DNA of 64,000 nucleotides from Diadema setosum (taxonomy: Eukaryota > Echinodermata > Echinoidea > Diadematoida > Diadematidae): assembly GCF_964275005.1 (NCBI RefSeq), contig NC_092688.1, forward strand, positions 48,477,748 through 48,541,747, written 5' to 3'. The notes beneath the pieces are model-generated. The model had not been told where the DNA came from. It saw only the letters and a program-made list of their open reading frames with translations, and ran no database searches. Both the position numbers and the translations under genes were made by a program. This document shows, piece by piece, positions 48,601 through 60,600 of the stretch (position 1 is the stretch's first letter; the number at the start of each line of letters is the position of its first letter).

Positions 48601-51600
48601 AACAGTACTTCTGTAAACTGTAGTTTTTAACTGCAAAGAAAATCACAATGGCAATGACTGTGCCACTTTGTTCATTTTTTTTTTTTTTTTTGAGGGGGGG
48701 GGGGATATCGCCTTGTGTAAATTCATTACCATTGAGCCATTTTAGTGATATGCAGGAGTTATGAAGTTCATCTTGAATAGATTAAAGACAGATGATATAT
48801 CTTCAACTACTTCACCTGTATACATTTTTTTTTAATGTAAAGTAATAGCTTGATATGTTCACTGCTCAACCTCTTGATGCCTCTTTAGCATATTGTTTTC
48901 TAGAATCAATTGCACAAATAGAAATCTTATCATTTTATGAGAATAAATATTTTGGGGTAGGATGATATTATAACTTTGATTTGATTAGTTCTGTTTAACT
49001 TTACAAATAACAAATCAATGTTGATTTAGTGTTGATGATTACAAAGTACAAAGTGCATACTAAACCTGGTGCTTTTGAAAGTGCCCTTGGTGAAGGAGTC
49101 CAAAGCTCAAGTTTAGAAGGAGAGATGGAATAGTCAGCAAGAAATCAAAATGGAAGATCTGTATCTTGTCTCACTGTACTACTTGTGCTGTACAATATTG
49201 TCTTGATGTGTCATTCATCGTACAACTCACTTTGTGTCTCAGATAATGTGTCCATTTAAGCAAAATTTCCAACTGATCACAAGTCAGATTGTAAAGTTGT
49301 CAGTGAAATGTAAGGAAAGTAATCATAGAATTTGAGAGTAAGATGACAAGCTTCATAGTAATACCTAGATCTTAATATGCTATGTATTAATGCATGAATA
49401 CACATAAACTGTACGTTTATGTTCACTACGAGATGTTAGCGATGAAATGTCCAGACCAACCTTCACTCTCTGACCATTTAAAGCCCAACTGATACCCCAC
49501 ACCTTCACCTGTCAACCATCCAGCCTTCCACATCCATCACACATCCTAACAACATTTTATTTCAACAATGTATTCTCCATGTTCTTCCGAGTTGTATCTA
49601 CCACCAAGACTTGCAATAAACACTTCACTTATCCTCCCAACTCTCATCGAGTCCAGATCTATAATTCTTGTGTGTCATACCCACATGACGATTCTACATT
49701 GACGATGAGGGTGGGGTAAGCATTACTGAAACAAATATTCTGTAAAGCATCAAATGTTGTTTTTAAACTATTAGAACATTATTTCTCAAACATTTAATCA
49801 GGATACAGAAAATGTTCATTAGTTGGGCAAGGAAATTGACGAGAATGTTCATGTCAATTTTTTACACAGAATTACAAGCCTTTCAAAATGCTGATCATAG
49901 AAAAACCTCTTGAAGGTGCAGTCAAGGTAAGATGTTTTCAGTTTTTATCTTTGAAAATGTAGAGTATTTTTATTTCTTTTAGCTGTACGGGTGACTCCCA
50001 TTATAACTAAATCCTTTGGACTGGCATTTTTAGCTCACCTGAGCCAAAGGCTCAAGTGAGCTATTGCGATCGCCCTTCGTCCGGCGTCCGTCATCCGTTG
50101 TCCGTCGTCAGTCGTCCGTCGTCCGTCGTGCGCAAACTTTTTACATTTTCATCTTCTTCTTGAAAACCCCAAGACCGATTTTCATCAAACTTGGCAGGTA
50201 GCATCCCTAGGGGGTTAGGATCTCAATTTGTTAAAATGGGCACCATGCCCCACCCAGGGGCCCCCAGGGGGGCCCAAACCCCCAAAATGAAGGAATCTTT
50301 AAATGGGGGAGGGGTCCTAATGGGGCCTTAATTGTACATTTTCATCTTCTTCTTGAGAACCCCATGACCAATTTTCACCAAACTTGGCAGGTAGCATCCC
50401 TAGGGGGTTAGGATCTCAATTTGTTAAAATGGGCACCATGCCCCACCCAGGGGCCCCCAGGGGGGCCCAAACCCCCAAAATGAAGGAATCTTTAAAAATC
50501 TTCTCTAGAATCAGAAGTTATAGAGCTAAGATAATACTATGAGTGCGTACATTAATGACTGTAGTTTCAAGTTTGTTCATAGCAGATCCAGGGGTGCCCC
50601 TCTTTGGGGCAGGGGGGGGGGGGGGTTGGGAAGGTCCAAATGGGGGCCTGAATTGTACATTTTCATCTTCTTCCTGAAAACCTCATGATGGATTTTTGTC
50701 AAACTTGGCAGGTAGCATCCCTAGGGGGTCAGGATCTCAATTTATCAAAATGGGCACCATGCCCCACCCAGAGGGCCCCAGGGGGCCCCAATCCCCCCAA
50801 ATTAAGGAATCTTAAAAAAAAATTGGGCCCTTATTGTACATTTTCATCTTTTGAGAATGCCTGGTCAAATTTTTGTAGAGCTGTGAATAATTTAGATTAG
50901 TGACTGTGTGAAAGGTGAACTTGCGATACTCAGGTGAGCGCTAGACCCGCGGGTCTCTTGTTTTTTTCTGTTGTATATTGAAATTTCCTTATAGCCGAAC
51001 ATTACGGTATATGAAGATATAGAAAGAGATTTCTGGACCTTTTACTTTAATTCTGTACCGTGAATTTTGTTATAACCTTGTTCGTTTTACCAGGAGTGCA
51101 CTGTATTTGTGTCTTTTTGAATTAGATGTTGTTGTTTCTGTGGGTATACAAATGGTTATGCGCAGTAAGCAGTTGCCAATGCAATGGGTATGCAATTTAG
51201 AATGATTTATATGGAAATGGAGATGTGATATTTACTTGACACTTCAAATCAGTGATATTTACTTGACACTTCAAATCAGTGATCAATATGAAGTGATATT
51301 TACTTGACACTTCAAATCAGTGTTTGCTTTTGCACCCAAGATTTGTTTATGAAAGGGACAAAAAAGGATGTGCTTGGTTTACTAGAAATATTAGAATTTA
51401 TGAAGTGTTATCAATGAATTTGTCCATTTCCCAAATCTATGTGAATGAAACATCATTTTGATTTTGATGGTCCCACTGCGTAGAATAATATTTTGGCCTT
51501 GAATAAAGACTGTGCAACATTTTTTGTCATGTATGTTAGAGCTCTCCTCTTGTCCGCATTGCACTGCTTCATGTGTATTAAAGCTGATTGCGCCTTGATA

Positions 51601-54600
51601 GTACAGCATTCCTGATTAACCTATATAATTGGTCTGGAAAGTTTCCATGATGACTTCCAGGAAATATTGTAAGTTAATTGAAGAACCACCTTGTATAGTC
51701 GTATAAAGAGACTTCACATGTTCCTAATGAAATAGCACTAAAAGGAAAGTTGGGGAAAAGGCAAGGGTAGTAGGGTTTGTAGGTTGGGATATGACAATAT
51801 GAAACTTGTCTCCAGCAAATTGATGAAATATAAGAAGTATGGAGAATGAGGAGGATGGGAGAGAAAGATGAATAGATAAATAATAAATTGACAGAGAAGA
51901 AGAGAGAGTGGGGGGCATTTTGTAAATGAAGGTGGGGGAATAATTTCTGTCACATGATGAAAGACTTATCAAAGTCATCAGTTGGACATTTTTTGTTATT
52001 GATAGTTGAAATCATTCACTTTGTTGAACAGTGTTAGAAGTCACAGTAGAGGAGGGATTTTGTTGTTGTGTATAACACAAGAGTGTTCACATTTCTTTAA
52101 ACACAAGTCAGTTTGGTCATAGGACGTAGAATTTCTATCAACAGTGTGCTACTGGTCATTGTATGCTAAATTCACAATGATGATTAACTTCACAGTTTGT
52201 AAAGAAAGAAAAAGAGATCATGTATCAGTTACATTTGGTCGAAGCAATGTTGTGAGTAGTGAATGCATAACTTGGGGATTTTGCAATGCACCAGTCCTGG
52301 CCACGTTTTCATGACAGATCTGCATGTCTGTGTTTGGTTGTATGAGTGAGAGATGTGTGTCTGTAAGGGATATATTAATGACACATCTTTGATTTTGTGT
52401 TCTGTGATTTCAGGGACGAAGGGGATCAGCTGGTTTTTCAGATGATTTCCTCACACCAAGAGCAAGTTACTTTGAGTGAGTTAAAGACACTGATGTTTGT
52501 TCACAAATCTCTGATGTGACAGAGAATGAAGATATGTGCTTGCTGCCCTCTATAACAACAAAGAGAGAAACAAAAATGAGCAATGAAATTAGGATGTTCA
52601 ATGCTTTTATTAAAAAATACAAGGAAATCAAAATAATGGATGAAATTTAATACCGTAAAGTGTATATTGTGTAACTGTGTTATTTGAGAATTATGTCATG
52701 AAGCAGAAATGAGACTGATTTTTGTGGGAAGTATGGTTAATGGTCCTGTTTACCTTTGGGAGCAGTGATTTTAAAAATGTTCAAGATATCACATGTGATG
52801 CATATGCATAGGTTTGTTATACCACAAAACATCCTACCATATAACATTTTTGCAATAAAGTATATAATATAAAGAGATGTCAGTATATTTCTCAATAAAC
52901 CGTAGCAATAGATGGTTTAGTTTGGAAATATTTTTATCATAACTTTTGTTCATATTTTGTATATATCTAACCTGTGGAAGACGGGCTGACTTTGCTACAA
53001 CACGCATTTCCCATAGACCCCTGCCCGAGTATACTTGGGACTCGTCCTCAACGGGTTAACAATATATTACTTAACATTGATTTTACTGATTCAAATTTTT
53101 ACATTGGTTGTTTCTATCCCTAACTCATATTTTAGAACTATTTCAAAGCACTAATGCTGGGTTTTTGTTTCATCTGCAAATGGTAAATTATGCCTTTAAT
53201 GCTTGAGAGCTGTAGGCCTATAGCTATTGTCTCTTCCTGATTGTGTTCCTAGAAACAAGCGGTTCCTGGCCCATTTCCCAGAGAACCATCAAAGCATGAA
53301 CCGATTAGAGGAGAGTGTGCAGCAGTTTAACCAGAACTATATGATAGTCAGAGGCTACCTGACTGACATCAGCAACAAACTCAGGAGGATTTGCCAAGAA
53401 CATAAACAGGTGAAACAAAGTTTACGTATCAAACCCATTGTTGATGTCTTGTTAAAGGGGAAGTCCGGACGATTATCAGCTGTTTCCTGTGTAAAGAACA
53501 ATATTTCATGAACCTATTACCCTTTTCCCGACTAGAAAAGACCATCAGATACATTTACTATGATTTTTTTTTTAAAATATGGTAATTCTTCATGTTCGAA
53601 TCCGTCACGAGCAGCCCTTCGTACTATCTGTCCCAGGATGCATTGCACGTGACGTATCAGGTGCAGTTTCCTCAGCTGAGAGCACCGCGAGCGAAGCCCA
53701 GCTACGCATCGATTTCCCATTGCACTGCTGACTGCGGCGCGATATCTGCATGCCTGCCTAGGTGTGCCTTGTTGGCGCTACTGCAGGAGACCGTACACCG
53801 ATTTGGGAGTGCTGTTGCCAAATGCTGTATTCCTTTATTCAGATTATCTTCGGTATATATCTATATAATATCCATCAAAAATTAATGTAAAATAATCGCA
53901 ATGCTGTAACATTTTCATTTGATTGCAATATTTATGTATTGTAATACTGCCGTACTTATTAGTGTTCACCCCATCATTTACAATTCATTGGCTATTGTTG
54001 CCATCAGAGTGATCAGGCTGCTCAGGCATACATTTACGTCTGCTGCTGCCAAATGCTATCACAATCCGCAATCGTTTTTTTTCGACTTCTGAGTGTGAAC
54101 AATCTGAAATCAGTCTGTCAATTTCAGAATTATTGCCTCTCTTGTTGTCCGAGACTGTTGAGTATGTGTGACGGTGGTAAATTACGACAGTATACATGTA
54201 ATTTGAACCGCGGAAGAAATGCCAGCGCCAGCTTCATTATGTAGTACCGCCGCCTGTAACTGCGACCAGCAGCCCAATACACACAGCGTAATGGGACTGC
54301 ATACTGTAGCATTCAGGATCATGATAAGGTAGTATCGCGGATAAATATCAACTTTAATTCGAAATATTTCTTCAATTTGAAGACTTACTACTAAAGTTAA
54401 AGTATTGAAAACAGGCTTCGGACAACGTTTGGTTCTGCCAGTAGTCCCTTTCTGTTCAAATTGATGACTTAAATGTGACTCGGTCGAGAGGAACCTTGGA
54501 GAGAAACACTGAATTATTGACGGCCAGCACAGGCGCACACATCACACACGCACAAATTGACGACCGGATAAGATGCACTAACTGTCAATTCAGTGTAGCT

Positions 54601-57600
54601 CTCCCAGGTTCCTCTCGACCGAGTCAAATTAAGTCATTAATTTGAACAGAAAGGGATTATTGGCAGAACCAAGCGTTGCCCGAAGCCTGTTGTCAACACT
54701 TCAACTTTACTTGTGAGTCTTCAAATTGAAGAAATTTTTCGAAATTTAAGTTGATATTTATCCGCGATACTACCTTGTCATGATTCTGAATGCTACAGTG
54801 CGCAGCCCCATTACGCTAGAGTATGCGTATGGGGCTGCTGGTCGCAGTTACGCCGCCGATGGGGAGTATGATGAGGCTGCATCGAGTAGTATTTGTAAGT
54901 TTTGACGACAAACTTGTATTGGAGAGCCATCTTGCGCACCTTTCCTGCTCATTTTCTGGGTTCGGAATGGTAAAAACAACTCTTCTTCTGGCCATCGCCC
55001 GGTTTATTAGAACACCCAAACACTTGACACATCGGCATTTTTTAAGTGAAGCAATAGATCATGCCGCGTGCATCCGCGGTGTGGCCGGAACCACACGGTA
55101 CGCTACCGCTTGCTCGGCCCATATCGCCGTTGCTCAAGCAGGGCTCCCCGAGCCAGCTGACGCTCCAAACAAAAAGCAATGTGGGGCTAATACGTCACGC
55201 CGTCACGTGATCTTTCTCGCCGGCGTACAGAAATCGAACAGTTACGATTCAAAATTAGTGATGCTAAAAAGTCGATTGTGACGAGTTGGGAGGGTATTTT
55301 TCTATGAAACTTAGTCATTATGGTCCTTGATTTATGTAGATTTTGGTGAAATTTATAAAAAATCGTCCGGACTTCTCCTTTAAGACTTTGATAAATGTAT
55401 TACATTTTGTCTCTCTCTTCTGGGCCCCGTTTTATCAAAAGATAAAATCGATTTTAAATGTCCTTACCACACAGGTTGCCATAGACTTAGAGTTGAAATC
55501 AACTTTATAATCAATTTTAACTCTTCATAAAACAGGGCCCTGGTCTACAAGGGCAGGGGTTAAAAATAGTACAAAATCATTGACTGCCATGTGACTGCAT
55601 TGTATTCTAAACTCATTTCTCTGACTGAAGTCTTGCATACATTTGTATTATCTTTTGAAACAATGATGGTAGAAATGTGGCTCTGTGCTTCTAGACAGGT
55701 TGTGAAAACTTGACACTATGAAACATAGTGATCAAGGGATTTTTCAAGCAGTGAAACCTAATTCTGCCCATTGTTTGTAATTCAATTCATCATCCTGTGT
55801 TCATGCCATATCTTCACAGCAGTTTGACTAATTTTCTCAAAATACAATGAGTCAGAGGCACAATGAAATAAGATACAAGAAGCAATAGAACACTGATGCA
55901 CCACAGTTTTGTATAACATGTTTCACAAAAGAATTTATTTAATGCAAATTTAATGTGAAATATATCCTAATTTGATTTACCCTTCTGTTATAGATATGGA
56001 AAGAAAATTACTTCAAACTTTTGTCATTGTAAACATACATTGAATTGATTGTTAATGCAATAGTCTTACAAGTTTTCTGACTTTGATTTCAAATCAATTT
56101 GCAATTTGTTGATGTCCCACGTGATGTTTTCTAGCTTGTCTCCATAATTTTTAATCTGAGTTTTTTTCTCTCTTTCAAAATCCAAGGGAGAATAGCTTTT
56201 CACTATTATTTCAATCATCCATATAAAGGCCAGTTTCTAGAACAAGGGTATGGTGCTGTCACTGTGATTTATTATTTTTTTCTCGAATAAAAACAAAACA
56301 AAACACAAAACAAAACAAAAACAAGAAAGTGAATTGCAAGTAGAAGATAACATTTGGAGTGGTCAGAACAGATGAGTTTGTCGTTATTACAAAAAAATGT
56401 AAGAATGATGTTCTGATGTGAGCCCAAATTTTGCATCTCTGTGATCACAGGCTTTCCTTGCAGCAAACCAGTACATCAAACTACAGTCTGATGGCAGACT
56501 TGAAGAGGTTATTTCTGTTGCTGTTGAGAGGTAAGATAAAATCTTCTGATAAACCAGTCATTTAACTTGTGCCACGTTTGCACCCCCAACTCAGTCGACA
56601 GCATGCCAAGTTCGCATATTCTGCTCAAACTCACAAACCTGCACAAACCGATGGATAAATTGCCAAATGCCACAAAGGATTAAACAATGTCAAAACTGAT
56701 ACAACTGTATGCAGTTTGTTTTGGATCACAGCATGCCAGGTGACCACATCTGGTCAGTGTCCAGGAAATTTATGACATACCTCATCCCACAGCTTTGAAG
56801 AAGAACACAAAAAATGCAGATAGTAATGTAACAATTAATATGTTTCATTATACACAGCTTGCGTACATACTAAGGATTTTTGTGTTACATTGCACTCAGT
56901 TACAATGCACTCAGTTACAATGAACACAGGTATAACAAATGTATACAACAAAGTAAAAATTCAGATCCCAAAATTGTCATAAAAGTCTATGGGGCAAAAT
57001 AGGCTTAAAATGAACATGGTTAGAGCAAATTTTTTGTTTTAACAAAGTCATTTCCTAGTGCCATAGAAAAACAGAAATGTGCTCCGTTATAATGACATGC
57101 GGATCGCTTATGGAATTGGAGTGCACTGTATACAGTTTTAGTCAGCAATGAGATACCCCATGGATTTTTCAGAGTTGTCATTGTAATCATCAATTCTTCA
57201 TATTTCAACCACTAGCTGTGTCATGGGTGGAGTCCACTCCAAGGTGTTTAAAGCTATCTGCTCAGAGAAGCATCAGGATGACAACCTTTTATCTGACAAG
57301 CTCCACAAGCTACAGGGAGTGACTGGTGAACAGCTAGGGGTTCCTGAAGATTTCTGCTGCCCTCTACCAGCTTCAGTGAGATAGCTTTATTCTTGCTATA
57401 TACATAAGTGTCTTTTGCATCACATTCTGAATATCTGTATCTGTTACGTATAAGCAAATCCCTTGACAGTGATATCCATAAATGGGACTATATCAAATCA
57501 TACATTTTTCCTTTCTCTCTAAAAAGCACCTGCCATTTTTAAAGTTAAAGTAAAAATATGAATGTGATGTCATGTCATGTCATGGTAACCTACTTTTGCC

Positions 57601-60600
57601 TGGATTTATTTGTTTGTTTGTTGTTGTTTTTTTTTGATTGCAGGTAGTGGAGCTGGCAAGGCTTGACAGCATCAACACACCTCATGAAAAACTCATCTGC
57701 CTTCAGTCTACTCTTGTAAGTTACTTTTAATTTACCAAACAGTTTGCAATGACATGATATTTGATGATTGCTCAAATCAGATGCAGAGAATTGTATCAAT
57801 ATAATGCAATTTTGTTGTAGTGTTAGCAAGATGTAAAAAATTTTATTCTTTAAATGTGATGACTTTAGTGGTTATTGATTTGAGAAAATATGTTTGTACA
57901 GGACAACATTACGGAAGAGGTGAACGTTTACCTGAGAGACAATCTGGCGCCAGGTCAAAGTCTGAAATGTTTGACCTCAGATGACCTCATTCCCCTTTTG
58001 GTAAGTTTGCTCTGTTTGCTGCATTCCACCTTGATGCATTGCAGCAATACTGATTATACCACAGGCATGGAGTATGTTAAAAAATAAACATGGAAATAAT
58101 CATTGATGTATTCATGGGTCTACAGAAACACATACCAAATATCTTTTCCTACTGTGCAATACTATGGCTTGACACTCATTTACCTTATGACGACAGGATT
58201 GATTAGAAAGCATGAAATGTGAATAAGTGTAAAACGTGATGTGGCTTATGTGTAAGGTCAGTTGGAACTGTCTGTTCTGTGGTGAAGACTGAAGGAAGCA
58301 AAGAGCCGTTGAAAGTAAAATTTTGTTGATAATGTTCCAGTATGTGTTATTACTTTGATCGACTGAAATGCCTGGGTACTGTTATAAGACATTATTGTTA
58401 ATGAAAATCAATGTGCTGTTAAATTTTCAAAATACTTGTCTATTTAGAAAGTGATGATCAGTAGGGTGTCCAACTTGTGCACTGCTTATTTTGTTGTTGT
58501 TGTAATGTTGTTGTAGAGAAGATATCCTCAGTCAGCTATGCTCCTGTTTTATCAGCACCAAGTCATTTTTGTGTATTGGTCTGTAATTCTTGAAGATTCT
58601 AATGTTATTGGTTGTCAAACATTCCTGTGTGTTAGGTGGTAGTGATCAGCCGAGCCAAGTGCAGGCATCTGTGCAGCAATCTCTACTACATTGAAAACTT
58701 TCACTGGGTGGCTTCTAAACATGATAACTTGGGGTAAGTTGTGACCAGTCTTGATTACCTAGCATCATATTTTAAGACATGATGACTTTCTTTCGATACT
58801 ATCATCATTTACCTTTCATAAATAACATACAAAAAGATCTGTATTCCTGTGCCTCAGAAGATGCCTATTAGGCATTATGCTTAGATTGTCCATCTGTCTG
58901 TCCATGGTCTAATTTTCCTGGTATCGCATCACAATTTGCTGTGCATTTTTATACTACTGCTACACAAGCTATCTTTAGTGTAGCATTTGTATTCCTTTGA
59001 AGTGTATGGGATACCATTTGAAACATTATTAATCAGCTGGAATTGCTAATCAAATTTGAGTTAAAAAATCATTCCCTGCATCAGTCAGTTCTCAAACCCT
59101 GCTGTGAGTGTAAGCAAATGTATTGGTGTTTACATAAAGTCTCTATATCCTCTGTGTCCAGGTATTCATTAGTAACCTTCACAGCAGCTGTGGAGTACAT
59201 CAAAGAAACAGACTTCTCACACATCAAAACAAGCAAGAACAGAGTGAAGAAAGAGGTAATGATGAGAGAGGATGTTATAAAAAGTTTGCAATGATCAGCT
59301 CAAGATCTGAAGAAATAAGAATCACACTCTTATACATGACTGTTAAACACATATTATTTTACATATGCTATCTTTTGCCCATATGTGTCTGTTTATTACT
59401 CTCATTTCCTAATTGTTTGTTGTTGTTTTTTTGTTGTTGTTGAAGTGCTTACATGCATCCTGTCATGTTATTTATGTGGTAGCTTTTTTTCAGCTCATGC
59501 ATTGTTACCTCGGATGCGTTCAAGCGCTCTCCTAAAGCAAACTGAACAGTACCGAACCCGTCCCAGAGGAGTGCTCCAATGCTCCTGGAGTGTACCATAC
59601 CACACTGAACAGAGCCAAAAGTGGACAATTTCCCAATGTGCTCCAAAAAAGCGTACCAAAAGTTTGCATGTGAAGAATGCGCATATCATGAATGCGCTTG
59701 TCTTGCACATATGTCATAATGCAAAGAGTTCATTCTCTTTGTTTGGGACATCTGTGAGCTGTTTAGGCACGCCAGGTGAATGACCCTCTTGCTACAAAAT
59801 GCGTGACCCCCTCTAATAATAATTCATGAGGTACTCTTTCTCGACAGAGCACTCAAATGCTCCAAATATAGCACAGCGCGGTATGGTTCACTTTGGTTTG
59901 GTTCACTTGAGTTTGCTTTTGAGTGCTTGAAGGCACCCCTAGTTTCAGTGAAAATGATAAATAAAACTCATTATCCTGCCTCACATCACTGCTTTGTTGT
60001 GGAGATCATGTGAGCAACAAAGAATGAGTGATGTGATTGTGATGCAAAGTTTTCATCAATGCGATCATTCATGTAGATGAGCATCGAGGAGCTGATGGCA
60101 GCCTCCAAGTTTGCCTATACCAGTGGCACCAGTGGAGACACCACACCCACTCAAGCTCCCCTGGAGGGTGGGACTAGTGAGGCAGGACCAGCATCACATG
60201 TGATGGCAGAGAGACAATCCTCCCACCAGATGAAGTCACTTCAGACGCAGCTTGACAACATCAGCCGTATGATGGAGTCCTCTTCTATTGCACCCAGAAG
60301 TGTGTTTGGAGGTGAGACTACTACTGATCTCAATGGGCGCAGGGCATGACTTACTAGTCTGGTTGTACCAGTTTTGTTGATATCTCTTTCCAGCTTGAGA
60401 CAGTCTCATCACATGAATTCAGTTTCTTCATCAAGGTCACAGACAGAATAAATGTTGTGTTTGCACAAATCTCAAATGTAAATATAATATCCACTGTTAA
60501 GTTCCAACACCTTTGCTAATTTTTACCATGATGACACTGCAACTTAAGTTTCCTATGCAATTGTATGCAAAATGCACAACATACCCACATGTGTACTGGT

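Noticed and set aside
53592-55281. Coding regions in the 97- and 152-codon frames
   Set aside because: Both lie in a TTAA-flanked inverted-repeat element and show no domain resemblance.
59385-59783. 132-codon open frame between VPS9 exons 13 and 14
   Set aside because: Overlaps the left part of a MITE and a GTT-repeat; no domain.
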